Part shown: piece after piece, positions 1 to 8,056 of the stretch
Position numbering within the stretch: the first letter of the stretch is position 1
Layout of the letters: every line of letters begins with the position of its first letter
From: Treponema sp.
GTDB taxonomy: Bacteria > Spirochaetota > Spirochaetia > Treponematales > Breznakiellaceae
DNA: 13,912 bases
NCBI GenBank assembly: GCA_031278755.1
Contig: JAITJV010000187.1
Span: 1-13,912 of the forward strand
Direction: 5' to 3'
The notes under the pieces: model-generated
Told to the model about the DNA's origin: nothing
The model's database searches: none
Seen by the model: only the letters and a program-made list of their open reading frames with translations
Made by a program: the position numbers and the translations under genes

Positions 1-927
1 CATCCGCTTCCCGGATGGATGCGGGATATACGGCTCAAGGAATGGGAATCCTTTATTATACAGGATGATCATTTCTTTTTTGAAGCCGTGCTGTGCAACC
101 TGAAGCTCTACCGCCTTGCCCGGGTATTTCTTTACGACAGGGAAAGCCGGGAGAAGCTTTTATTCCGGAAGACCATGCCCTTTGCGGGCCGGGCCTTCCC
201 CCGGGGGCTTGCAAATGATTCCATTGATTCGCGGTCCTATGGCTTTTTTTTCCGCATTCATAACTGGCTTGATGCGGATACGGTAAAACTTGATCTTGAT
301 ATAGAGGCGAAAGGGCGGCGGCCTTCTTTTACCGCCCATGCCGAATTCGATCTGGACAGCCGCCGTTGTACCCCCATGGTGGTTTCGCTGGCCTTAACCG
401 AGCGGTGCAGTATGTATATGTTTAAGGCGCTGACCTGGGTACGGGGGGATATGGTTTTCGGGGGAAGGCATATTTCTTTCGATCCGGCAAAAACATCGGG
501 AATTGTAACGGATGCAAAGGGATTTTTCCCCTACCGCATGCGGTCTATTTGGTGCAGCGCCGCGGGGTTTGACGGAGAGGGCCGGCGTTTTGGTTTCAGT
601 CTTGGGGAAAGCCAGACGAGGGAGCCGAATAAAAACAACGAGAATGCCTTCTGGCTGGGAAACGAGCTTTCCCCGTTGCCGCCGGTGCGTATCACCATGC
701 CCGGAGGGGTTAATTCGGACTGGATCATACAGGATGTTGAAGGCATGGTTGATCTGGTATTTACGCCCCAGGAGCAGAACCGGAGCAGGGCGAATCTCCT
801 GATCACCAGCGTTGACTACGAAACGCCCCTGGGAGTATATAACGGTATGCTGGGAACTTCCGGGGGTGAACATCTGCCGGTACGCAATCTTTGGGGCACA
901 GGCGAACGTGTTTATTTACGGGTATAG
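1..927 (+). CDS. DUF2804 family protein, 5' end outside the window
   Basis: This reading frame is open from the first base and encodes about 308 residues before a TAG. An ATG lies at 19, but residues before it (HPLPGW) fit the Pro-Gly-Trp stretch found just inside DUF2804 proteins, so I treat the true start as upstream and the gene as partial. Family-like features include the early RLKEW stretch, a mid-protein segment around the ALTWVRGD and GFFPYRMRSIW motifs, the ENAFWLGNELSPLPPV block near residue 220, and a C-terminal VDLVFTP segment followed by a GVYNGMLGTSGG turn. DUF2804 proteins are poorly characterised; the fold is thought to be mostly beta, resembling lipocalin/hydroxysqualene-type barrels, but I would not assign a reaction. 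No signal peptide is visible in the part shown. The next gene starts 2 bp after its stop, so the two are probably co-transcribed and possibly translationally coupled. Confidence 0.75.
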   Translation, partial: HPLPGWMRDIRLKEWESFIIQDDHFFFEAVLCNLKLYRLARVFLYDRESREKLLFRKTMPFAGRAFPRGLANDSIDSRSYGFFFRIHNWLDADTVKLDLDIEAKGRRPSFTAHAEFDLDSRRCTPMVVSLALTERCSMYMFKALTWVRGDMVFGGRHISFDPAKTSGIVTDAKGFFPYRMRSIWCSAAGFDGEGRRFGFSLGESQTREPNKNNENAFWLGNELSPLPPVRITMPGGVNSDWIIQDVEGMVDLVFTPQEQNRSRANLLITSVDYETPLGVYNGMLGTSGGEHLPVRNLWGTGERVYLRV

Positions 928-929
928 TC

Positions 930-3077
930 ATGGCAAAGAAAGGTAAAGCGGTATATGCGCCGGGTGAATTGAACCGGGTGCGGGGAAAATTGGGCGAACT
1001 TGACGCCGACGAAGCCAAGCGCATGGCCCGTATTCTGGGCGGCGAAGTCGGTTATGAGCGTACCGAAACACAGGAATTCCGGCGGAAGCCCAAAGGCCGG
1101 ACCAGGCGTGAAACGGTGGAAATGGTTGTGAGCGGCCGCGGATCGTTCCGGGGCCATCCGAAACGCCGTGTTGAAGTAATTTCGGAAGACGCAAAGAAAC
1201 CTTCCAAGCGGATGTTCCGCCGCAGCAAGGAAGGGGATCCTGCCGACGATCCTGCGGTTCCGATCAGGCTTTCGTATTTTGAACGGGTCAAGATGGACCG
1301 CTATGCGGGAGAACCCGAATTTGATATCAAGTCTCCAAGCCAGGTGCTTATTTCCATGCTGTCCATTTTCAGCGAACCTCCCGATTATGTGAATTCCTTT
1401 TTTGTAAACAAACGGCTCAATGAGTACTACCGCCGCATAGAGCGGCTGGTTGTTTCTACGCGCACCCTTTTTCCGAGGAACAATGTCAAACGCAGCGAGA
1501 AACTCAAAAGAACGTCTTCCTTTGTGTTTGCAATATTGGATACCATACGCTATTGGAACATAGAGCGGATCACCGGAGACATGGCGAAGATACAGTCCCA
1601 TCCCCGTACGGTTAAGGTCCAGGAATTTTCCGATATACTCAAGGCGGTTTACCGCCCCCTTTTTATCCTGGAGAAACTCGATCCGGATATCCACATAAAA
1701 GGAGCCTATAAACTTCTTTACAAGCTTTTGTACATAGAAAACCCCATAGACGCCAAGGATAAATACCAGGAGCATATACGCACCGCCCTTGTGTCTTTTA
1801 ATGATGTACGCAGGGACGTTCGTTATTTTTTGTACCCCCTTTTGATGAAACTTCTTTCGGACCGGTGGCTTCCTTATGAGGTATTTTTTTCGGAAAGGCG
1901 GAACCGGTTCATGGCCTTTATCAACGCAAACGAAACCGACTGCATACATCCCCAGGCAATGACTGCGCGGGAAGCCGAATCCGGGGAAATCGTCGCCGAA
2001 GATAAAGCCGCGTCGTCAGGCGCACAGGGCCGGGAAGATGAAAAAGAACAGGAAGAGGATCCCGATGATCCTGAGGTAATAGAACGGAAGGCAAAACAGG
2101 CGGCGGTCGAGGCGGAGAAAAAAGCGCTGGACCGGGGGCTTTCTACCCTGGAAATTCTTTTTCCCAAGGCGGGCTGGGACCGGCTTTCAACATTTCCCGA
2201 TATGCATGCGTATTTTACCGATATTTTAAACCTGAAAAAAGGCTATGAGCTTATCGCTCCGACCGATCCCCTTCAGCAGGTTGCCGTTCTTATGCGCGTT
2301 GTGGAAGAACTGTGTTTCGGCCTCCGCTATATTACTTTCGGCGTTGTGGCGGGCGCCGACGGAAATCCGGTGCGGGTCGATGATTTTTTGGGGAGCATAA
2401 TCAACCATTGGCAGCAGTATATAGACATGAGTTTCGGCAAGGAGTACCTTCCCCGGCTCCAGGAATACTGCCACATTCTTGAAAATTCAGCCGAATCCCG
2501 CACGTCCAATTATGCACGGCGGACCCTTAATGAACTGCATTGGGTGAAGCGTCTTTTTTTTCTGCCGTATTACAAATTTGAATCCATTATGGCGCCGACC
2601 ATGAAGAAGGGGGATGTGACCCCCGTATACCCTGAAATTCGCCTTATGAGAAAATACCTGACCGCAGTCGCCGCCGGAATAGAGCAGGGCAATCAGCAGG
2701 GAGGCGCCGAAAAGCAGGCTCCCTGCGATGGTATAGACAACCCCTGGGAACCCTATAATTTTGAAGTGCCCAATCCGGTTTCAATACGGCTTGACAGCCT
2801 TCTTGATCCGAAAAAACGGAACAACGCCGCCCTGGTGTTTTTTTCCCTGGCGGTGATCACCGTACTGGATTACCTGGTGAACAGCGAAACCAGTTGGGCC
2901 TATGAAAACCGCCCCGGCCCCCTTTTCCGCAGTGTTAACGGCGAAGGCATTATGCCGCTCTTTGGAGTGGAAACGAAAATTGATGCGGATCTGATTTTTA
3001 AGCAGGCAATGAAAGACCGGGACCGGGCGCAGCAAAAATCGGCGGACAAGAAAACGGACGCCGGCATTGATCTTTAG
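930..3077 (+). CDS. Large protein of unknown function (715 aa)
   Basis: I do not recognise a named family. I chose the ATG at 930 because the protein then begins MAKKGKAVYAPGELNRVR, two bases after the DUF2804 stop; an earlier in-frame ATG at 891 would overlap that gene. There is only a weak ribosome-binding site (ACGGG), which suggests coupling to the upstream gene. The N-terminal ~110 residues are strongly basic (runs such as RRKPKGRTRRE), followed by a largely helical region rich in aromatic residues (roughly residues 130-340). A charged, low-complexity acidic linker occupies about residues 345-395 (EDEKEQEEDPDDPE), then a second helical region. One moderately hydrophobic stretch near residues 630-650 (ALVFFSLAVITVLDYLV) could be a buried helix or a single membrane segment. 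No signal peptide is seen. A scaffold, nucleic-acid-binding or cytoskeletal role would fit the composition but is a guess. It ends 6 bp from the convergent metH stop. Confidence 0.8.
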   Translation: MAKKGKAVYAPGELNRVRGKLGELDADEAKRMARILGGEVGYERTETQEFRRKPKGRTRRETVEMVVSGRGSFRGHPKRRVEVISEDAKKPSKRMFRRSKEGDPADDPAVPIRLSYFERVKMDRYAGEPEFDIKSPSQVLISMLSIFSEPPDYVNSFFVNKRLNEYYRRIERLVVSTRTLFPRNNVKRSEKLKRTSSFVFAILDTIRYWNIERITGDMAKIQSHPRTVKVQEFSDILKAVYRPLFILEKLDPDIHIKGAYKLLYKLLYIENPIDAKDKYQEHIRTALVSFNDVRRDVRYFLYPLLMKLLSDRWLPYEVFFSERRNRFMAFINANETDCIHPQAMTAREAESGEIVAEDKAASSGAQGREDEKEQEEDPDDPEVIERKAKQAAVEAEKKALDRGLSTLEILFPKAGWDRLSTFPDMHAYFTDILNLKKGYELIAPTDPLQQVAVLMRVVEELCFGLRYITFGVVAGADGNPVRVDDFLGSIINHWQQYIDMSFGKEYLPRLQEYCHILENSAESRTSNYARRTLNELHWVKRLFFLPYYKFESIMAPTMKKGDVTPVYPEIRLMRKYLTAVAAGIEQGNQQGGAEKQAPCDGIDNPWEPYNFEVPNPVSIRLDSLLDPKKRNNAALVFFSLAVITVLDYLVNSETSWAYENRPGPLFRSVNGEGIMPLFGVETKIDADLIFKQAMKDRDRAQQKSADKKTDAGIDL

Positions 3078-3083
3078 GTTTTT

Positions 3084-6000
3084 TTAAAGATTCTGCCCCA
3101 GCCTTTTTTCCGCTTCCCGCCGGCTGATTTTTTTCCGTTTGGCCCAGTCGTCGATTTGATCGTCGTTAAGGCGGCCCACGCCAAAGTAATACGATCCGGG
3201 AGCGGCTATGTACATGCCGCATACCGAAGCGGCCGGGATAATCATCGCCGTTTCGGTCAGGCTTAATCCGCAGCGTTTTTCCGCATCAAGAAGATCAAAG
3301 GCTGTTTTTTTGCACCAGTGATCGGGGCAGGCGGGATAACCAAAAGCGGGCCTGATGCCCCGGAATTTTCCCGTGAGTATTTCTTCTGTGGACAATATTT
3401 CGTTCGGGGCGTAACCCCACCACTCCCTCCTTACACGAAGGTGTATTTCCTCCGAAAAAGCCTCGGTCAGCGTGTTGGTAAGGCTGGCAAGCAATATGGA
3501 AAGATAGCCGTCATTTTTTTCACGGTACTCTTTTAATGCTTCGGAAAGGCCGAACCCCGCGCTGAGGGCAAAAAACCCAATCCAGTCGGTTCCGTTTCCG
3601 GCTTTTTCCCCGGGCATGATAAAATCGGCAAGGCAGGCATTGGGCCCTCCGACCCGTTTTTTTTCCTGATTTCTGGGAAAACAAAAACGCGAGATTTCAA
3701 GCCCGCCGCTTCCATAAATAACAATATCGTCTCCATCGGAAAGGGCGGGAAAAAAACCAACGGCCCCGCGGAGTTCCAGTATTTTTTCACCGGTTATTTT
3801 TTTCAAAAGATCTTTTGCGTCATTAATAAGTTTGTCGCGGGCTTTTTGCCTTTTTTCCATATTTTCCGCGGTATAGGCGGTAGGATAGGTTTTTTCGGCA
3901 AGATCCCAGGTTTGAAGAAAAGAGGACCAATCTATATGTGGAATAACGCGATCTATAGGATAGTTTTTGAGTTCGATAACATCCTTTATTTTAGGTTCCG
4001 CCGGTATGTCAAACACCATCGGTATTTTGTTTTCCCTGGCTTTTTCAAGAGGAAGAAGCCCAATATAGTGTTTGCCTTTTTCATGCTGCATTGCGGCGTT
4101 CTGGTATGCTGTTTCAAGTTTTTCAAGGAAGACGTTTTTTTCAGTATCTGAAAAAAAGGATTGGACGACTTCCGCAGATTGGCTCGCGTCCGGCACATAA
4201 ACCACAGGCCCCGAATATTCCGGGGCTATTCTCAGACCGGTGTGGGCAAGGCTTGCGGCAGCCCCCCCTGTAAGGAGGGGAATTTCCCTGGCCTTTTTTT
4301 CCATTTCCCTGACCGTGGCGATCGTTTCGTTGCGGTTAATTTTTTTCCCCGCGCCGGATTTGTCCTGCATTTTTTCCGCAAGGGAAAGAAGGCGGCCTGA
4401 GGGATCTTTGCCTTCGTTACGGCGGAGTATTACATCCCCGGCGGCTTTACGCAGGGCGGGATCCGTTTCATCACAGGAAAGAAGGCCGCCCGGATTTACT
4501 ATGGCCATGGAAAGGCCCGCCGCCAGGGCGTGTTTAAGAAAGACCGCATGCATCGCTTCCCGGACCGCATTGTTTCCCCGAAAACTGAAGGAAAGATTTG
4601 AAATGCCGCCCGAAATTTGGGCGCCGGGGCAGTTCTTCCGTATCCATTCGCAGGCGCGTATAAAGTCAAGGGCGTACCTGTCGTGTTCGGGGATACCGGT
4701 GGCTATGGCAAGGACATTGGGATCAAAGACGACGTCGCCTGCGGGGAACCCATTGTTGATAAGCAGGTCCCAGGATCGCCGGGCGGTCTCTATCTTCCGC
4801 TCATAGTCCGCCGCCCGGCCCTTTTCGTCAAAAAGCATCACCACTACGGCGGCGCCGTAACGCCGGGCAAGGGCCGCCCTGCGGAGAAATTCTTCTTCGC
4901 CTTCCTTGAGGCTGATGGAATTGATAAGGCACTTTCCCTGTATGCATTTAAGGGCGGTTTCTATTACTTCCCAGCGGGAACTGTCTATCATCACGGGAAC
5001 ACGCGCTATTTCAGGATCCTGGGACGCAAGGCCGAGAAAGGTTTCCATCGCCTTTTCCGGGTCAAGAAGCGCATCGTCCATGCAGACGTCGATCATTTCC
5101 GCTCCGGCGCCAATCATGTCCCGGGCAATATCCAGGGCTTCATTGTATTTTTCGTCTTTAATAAGGCGGAGGAATTTGCGGCTGCCCGCGGCATTGGTAC
5201 GTTCTCCTATTATGGTAAAAGAACGTTTCCGGCTTTTGTCTGCGGCCGGTTCTGCGGAACCGTTTATGCGGAGCGGTTCAAGGCCGGAAAGAAACAGGCC
5301 GGCCTGTTTTGCCGGAATTTTCCGCGGCTTGTAACTCTTTGCCCTTTCGGCGATGACGGCAATATGGGAAGGCGTAGACCCGCAGCAGCCTCCCACAACG
5401 TTGACGATTCCTTCCGCCATATATTCTTCCAGGCAGTCCGCCATAAAAACAGGGTTTTCGCCGTATACACCCGACGAGTCGGGAAACCCCGCATTGGGGT
5501 AAACGCTGATAAAACAGGGAGCGAAGGCGGCAAGATTTGCCGCATAGGGTTTAAGCCGTTCCGCGCCGAAGGAACAGTTAAGGCCGACCGCCCAGGGTTT
5601 TGCATGAAGCACCGAAACGCAGAAGGCTTCTACCGTTTGGCCCGAAAGGAGCCTGCCCCCCTCGGAAACGGTGGCGGAGATTATAAGGGGAACGTCCTTT
5701 GTCCCGGCGCCTTTCCGCCTTTCTTCCAGGACACGGGCGATCGCGGCTATGGCGGCCTTGGTGTTGAGCGTGTCAACGGCCGTTTCTATGAGCAGTATAT
5801 CCGCGCCGCCGTCCAAAAGTCCCCTGACATTATCGTAATAGGCCGCTTCAAGTTCGTCCCAGGTTACGGCCCGTTTGGACGGATTGTTTATATCGGGAAA
5901 GATACTTGCGCTTTTTGCAGTCGGCCCGATGCTCCCCGCCACAAAGCGGGGTTTTTCGGGTATGGAAAATTTGTCCGCCGACTTGCGGGCCAGGCTTGCC

Positions 6001-6317
6001 GCCGCCGCGCTTATCTCGTAGGCAAGGCTCCCTATGCCGAAATCCGCGAGCGATACGGATGTGGCGTTTAAACTGCATGTTTCGATAATATCCGCCCCTG
6101 ACCGCAGATACGCTTCGTGTATTCCTGAAATTACCCAGGGGCTTGTAATGCAGAGAAGATCGTTACAGCCGAGAAGCGGGATCTTATGGTCCGCAAAGCG
6201 GCTGCCGCGGAAATCCGCTTCGGTAAGTTTGAAGGACTGTATCATTGAACCCATGGCGCCGTCGATAATGATGATACGTTCGGCGGCGGCGGCGTCCAAC
6301 TGTTCCCGTATATTCAT
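3084..6317 (-). CDS. metH: MetH-type methionine synthase lacking the cobalamin-ligand core
   Basis: This 1077-residue protein is homologous to cobalamin-dependent methionine synthase, which transfers methyl from 5-methyl-tetrahydrofolate through cob(I)alamin to homocysteine. The start is the ATG at 6317, with AAGGTG at 6325-6330 spaced 7 nt upstream; ATGs at 6323 and 6398 are less well placed. Residues 1-330 form the homocysteine domain, with DGAMGSMIQ, GLNCSFGAE (Cys248) and the zinc cysteines in GGCCGST (311-312). Residues ~366-640 form the pterin domain (IIGERTNAAGSRKF, MIDSSRWEVIE, GGISNLSFSFRG). Residues ~775-1077 form the AdoMet reactivation domain (HIDWSSFLQTW, RPAFGYPACPDH, AAPGSYYFGVGR). 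Between them only the tail of the B12 fold remains (REMEKKAREIPLLTGG through PVVYVPDASQSAEVV). The cap helices and the DxHxxG loop, equivalent to E. coli Asp757/His759 and Ser810, are absent. The frame is open with no stop. It could be a functional enzyme using a corrinoid protein in trans, a recently disabled gene, or an assembly deletion. Confidence 0.9.
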   Translation of the reverse strand: MNIREQLDAAAAERIIIIDGAMGSMIQSFKLTEADFRGSRFADHKIPLLGCNDLLCITSPWVISGIHEAYLRSGADIIETCSLNATSVSLADFGIGSLAYEISAAAASLARKSADKFSIPEKPRFVAGSIGPTAKSASIFPDINNPSKRAVTWDELEAAYYDNVRGLLDGGADILLIETAVDTLNTKAAIAAIARVLEERRKGAGTKDVPLIISATVSEGGRLLSGQTVEAFCVSVLHAKPWAVGLNCSFGAERLKPYAANLAAFAPCFISVYPNAGFPDSSGVYGENPVFMADCLEEYMAEGIVNVVGGCCGSTPSHIAVIAERAKSYKPRKIPAKQAGLFLSGLEPLRINGSAEPAADKSRKRSFTIIGERTNAAGSRKFLRLIKDEKYNEALDIARDMIGAGAEMIDVCMDDALLDPEKAMETFLGLASQDPEIARVPVMIDSSRWEVIETALKCIQGKCLINSISLKEGEEEFLRRAALARRYGAAVVVMLFDEKGRAADYERKIETARRSWDLLINNGFPAGDVVFDPNVLAIATGIPEHDRYALDFIRACEWIRKNCPGAQISGGISNLSFSFRGNNAVREAMHAVFLKHALAAGLSMAIVNPGGLLSCDETDPALRKAAGDVILRRNEGKDPSGRLLSLAEKMQDKSGAGKKINRNETIATVREMEKKAREIPLLTGGAAASLAHTGLRIAPEYSGPVVYVPDASQSAEVVQSFFSDTEKNVFLEKLETAYQNAAMQHEKGKHYIGLLPLEKARENKIPMVFDIPAEPKIKDVIELKNYPIDRVIPHIDWSSFLQTWDLAEKTYPTAYTAENMEKRQKARDKLINDAKDLLKKITGEKILELRGAVGFFPALSDGDDIVIYGSGGLEISRFCFPRNQEKKRVGGPNACLADFIMPGEKAGNGTDWIGFFALSAGFGLSEALKEYREKNDGYLSILLASLTNTLTEAFSEEIHLRVRREWWGYAPNEILSTEEILTGKFRGIRPAFGYPACPDHWCKKTAFDLLDAEKRCGLSLTETAMIIPAASVCGMYIAAPGSYYFGVGRLNDDQIDDWAKRKKISRREAEKRLGQNL

Positions 6318-6383
6318 ATTCATACACCTTAGATCAGGGTTTGTCAGATAACCCGGCAAACAACTATAATTGGAATTTCCGGG

Positions 6384-6412
6384 ATTCAGCTTTTTCATAA
6401 AAAAAGCTGAAT
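6384..6412. promoter_or_regulatory. Perfect 12-bp inverted repeat in the metH/aat-like divergent region
   Basis: ATTCAGCTTTTT (6384-6395) is followed by the 5-nt spacer CATAA and then by its exact reverse complement AAAAAGCTGAAT (6401-6412). It lies 66 bp upstream of the metH start and 57 bp upstream of the aat-like start. It could be a protein-binding operator serving either gene. It could also form a hairpin in the metH leader if transcription starts far enough upstream. It is not followed by a direct U-run on either strand, so a simple terminator is less likely. A spare metH ATG (6398) falls in its loop. No SAM or cobalamin riboswitch is recognisable; the region is too short for either. 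Confidence 0.55.
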
Positions 6413-6415
6413 TCT

Positions 6416-6432
6416 GACATTTTTTGAATGTC
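6416..6432. promoter_or_regulatory. Second, smaller inverted repeat overlapping the putative -35 region
   Basis: GACATT (6416-6421) and AATGTC (6427-6432) are exact reverse complements separated by TTTTG. The repeat begins 4 bp after the larger palindrome and covers the expected -35 area of the aat-like promoter. A position this close to the promoter would suit a repressor site, but the repeat is short and could be chance. Confidence 0.3.
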
Positions 6433-6449
6433 TGGAAACATTATATACT
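6422..6449 (+). promoter_or_regulatory. Candidate promoter for the aat-like operon
   Basis: A good -10 match, TATACT, sits at 6444-6449. The -35 is weak: TTTTGA at 6422-6427 gives a 16-bp spacer. Transcription would begin near 6456, giving a very short leader that already contains the ribosome-binding site GAAGGA (6457-6462). The weak -35, with palindromes over it, suggests regulated rather than constitutive expression; this is inference. Confidence 0.4.
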
Positions 6450-6469
6450 CTAATTCGAAGGATGAAAAA

Positions 6470-7198
6470 ATGAAAGCGTACCCGCTGGTTTATACCCCTT
6501 CGGGCCATGTTCTGATAAGTCCCGATGACGATCCCGGCCGGATAATGGATGAAATCGTCGCCACGGGGTACGACATGGAATCGTGCCTGGCTCTGGACTT
6601 TGATCCCGATTTTGCCGCCAGGCTGATTGCCGCGGGTTTTCTTGTCTTGTCCGTACGGGCGAAAGAGGGAGGCAATACGGTCGTTGTTCTGGAACCCACG
6701 CATCACTTAAGACGTTCGGTTTTGTTTTTTGACGAGTTTCATGAAAGCAGATCGGCAAAACGTCTTCTTTCACGTTATGAACTTAAAGCCGGCGCGGCGT
6801 TTGATACCATTATCGAAAAATGCCGTATTACTTACGGCGATGCATGGCTTACCCGCGAGCTTATTGATCTGCTGCTTAAAGTGAGAAAACTCAAGAAACC
6901 CGACGCCCGCTTTTTTTCCTTCGGCGTATACCGCGAAGGCAGGCTGCGGGCCGGCGAATTCGGTACGATTTCAGGCCGGGTGTACACAAGCTATTCAGGC
7001 TATCATGATGAAAATTCCGCGGGTACGGTTCAGATGATCCTTACCGCTCATTGGCTGCGTGAAAACGGATTTGCCTTTTGGGATTTGGGCATGCCCCTTC
7101 CCTACAAGGAAACGCTGGGCGCGCGCGTGCTGAACACGGAAGATTTTTTAAGGCTCTGGAAAAAGGCGCGTGATCCCCTGCCGTTGTTTCTCCAATAA
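6470..7198 (+). CDS. Aat-like (leucyl/phenylalanyl-tRNA-protein transferase family) protein
   Basis: The 242-residue product resembles leucyl/phenylalanyl-tRNA-protein transferase, which adds Leu or Phe to N-terminal Arg/Lys of proteins and marks them for ClpS/ClpAP degradation. The ATG at 6470 is preceded by GAAGGA with a 7-nt gap; an earlier ATG at 6428 has no ribosome-binding site and precedes the likely promoter. Family landmarks are AAFDTIIEKC followed by DAWLTRELIDLL (cf. AF..VI..CA and TWI), then FFSFGVYREGRL, and the C-terminal WLRENGFAFWDLGMP...LGARVLNTEDFLRLW (cf. the G..L.DCQ...HL.SLGA block). The length is normal for the family. However, the WWSPDPR motif, the GESMFS motif and the DCQ glutamine are not conserved (YTSYSGYHDENSAG and WDLG stand in their places), so the activity or substrate may differ and I give no gene symbol. 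The next gene follows after 57 bp. Confidence 0.65.
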   Translation: MKAYPLVYTPSGHVLISPDDDPGRIMDEIVATGYDMESCLALDFDPDFAARLIAAGFLVLSVRAKEGGNTVVVLEPTHHLRRSVLFFDEFHESRSAKRLLSRYELKAGAAFDTIIEKCRITYGDAWLTRELIDLLLKVRKLKKPDARFFSFGVYREGRLRAGEFGTISGRVYTSYSGYHDENSAGTVQMILTAHWLRENGFAFWDLGMPLPYKETLGARVLNTEDFLRLWKKARDPLPLFLQ

Positions 7199-7255
7199 AC
7201 AGGGATGTCCCTTGACCTTGCCGTTTTTTTCCGCCAAAATTCGTCAGGAGAAAAA

Positions 7256-8056
7256 ATGGACATCTGGCGGGAAACGTTTCCCCTCCGTTTTGGAGCAATA
7301 GATCGGAGCGACCGGTTAACCCTTTGGTCAACCTTCGAATTTTTTCAGGATGCGGCCATAAGCCATGCGGAAGTTCTCGGCGTAGGGCGGGAAGCAATGA
7401 AAACCACCGGACAGGCGTGGGTGCTTTCCCGGCTTTCGGTGTTTTGGGAACGCCGGCCTAAATACGGCGAGATCATTACGGTCCGATCCTGGCCCCGCGG
7501 CTGGGAAAAACTCTTTGCCATAAGGGACTATGATATCCGGGACGCGGAAGACAGGCCCATAGTCCGGGGCAGAAGCGGCTGGCTCATTCTGGATATTGAA
7601 AAACGCCGCCCCCTGCGGGTTCAGCAGATTGTGGCCCCCCTTCCCCGCAATGACGGAGAAAACGCCTTTTCCGCCGCGGCGCCGGGGCTTTCCGCGCGGG
7701 AAAACCTTGTACAAAGCGGCGAACGGCGCGCCGCCTATTCCGATGTTGATTACAACGGGCACGTAAACAATACCCGTTATATTCAGTGGATTCAGGATAT
7801 TGTCGATCCCGCGCTGCTTGAACGCGCGGAAAAGAAGAGGCTGGATATCAACTATTTAAGCGAAGTGAAGCCCGGTGAAATGATAGGCATCTGGATCGCC
7901 CCTTTTGCGGACGTGTCTTCTGACGCTTACGGCGCCGATTGCCCCGAAAAAGTATCCGCCGCTCTCGCCGTTGAAGGGCGGAGGCCGGAATCGGGGCAGA
8001 GCGTATTCAGGGCGGAACTGCGCATCGAAAGCGGCGCGCCGCAGCCTCCGGTATGA
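7256..8056 (+). CDS. Acyl-ACP thioesterase (double hotdog fold)
   Basis: This 266-residue protein belongs to the acyl-ACP thioesterase family, which hydrolyses acyl-acyl carrier protein to release free fatty acids and end chain elongation. The start at 7256 has AGGAG at 7246-7250, 5 nt upstream; an upstream in-frame ATG at 7205 has no such site. The first hotdog spans about residues 1-130 (RETFPLRFGAIDRSDR, QAWVLSRLSVFWERRP, ITVRSWPRGWEKLFAIRDY). The second, from about 145, carries the expected catalytic block: Asp165, Asn167 and His169 in DVDYNGHVNNTRYIQW, with an acidic residue Glu203 in NYLSEVKPGE. No signal peptide or membrane segment is present, as expected for a cytosolic enzyme. It lies 57 bp after the aat-like gene and overlaps the MetF-like gene by 4 bp. 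Bacterial members often tune membrane fatty-acid composition; the chain-length preference cannot be read from the sequence. Confidence 0.9.
   Translation: MDIWRETFPLRFGAIDRSDRLTLWSTFEFFQDAAISHAEVLGVGREAMKTTGQAWVLSRLSVFWERRPKYGEIITVRSWPRGWEKLFAIRDYDIRDAEDRPIVRGRSGWLILDIEKRRPLRVQQIVAPLPRNDGENAFSAAAPGLSARENLVQSGERRAAYSDVDYNGHVNNTRYIQWIQDIVDPALLERAEKKRLDINYLSEVKPGEMIGIWIAPFADVSSDAYGADCPEKVSAALAVEGRRPESGQSVFRAELRIESGAPQPPV

Noticed and set aside
912..1949. Long minus-strand open frame (345 codons) opposite the 715-residue gene
   Set aside because: It is antisense to a coding region with normal codon use, and its composition (many His, Arg, Lys and Phe) is that of a shadow frame.
4617..6071. Long plus-strand open frame (484 codons) opposite metH
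   Set aside because: It lies wholly antisense to conserved MetH domains, its translation resembles no family, and it has no ribosome-binding site; it is a by-product of MetH codon use.
6318..6398. MetH start at 6398 (27 extra residues)
   Set aside because: That ATG sits in the loop of the palindrome without a ribosome-binding site, whereas 6317 has AAGGTG at good spacing and begins at the family N-terminus.
6318..6427. SAM or cobalamin riboswitch upstream of metH
   Set aside because: The leader is too short and shows none of the conserved cores; only the palindromes are present.
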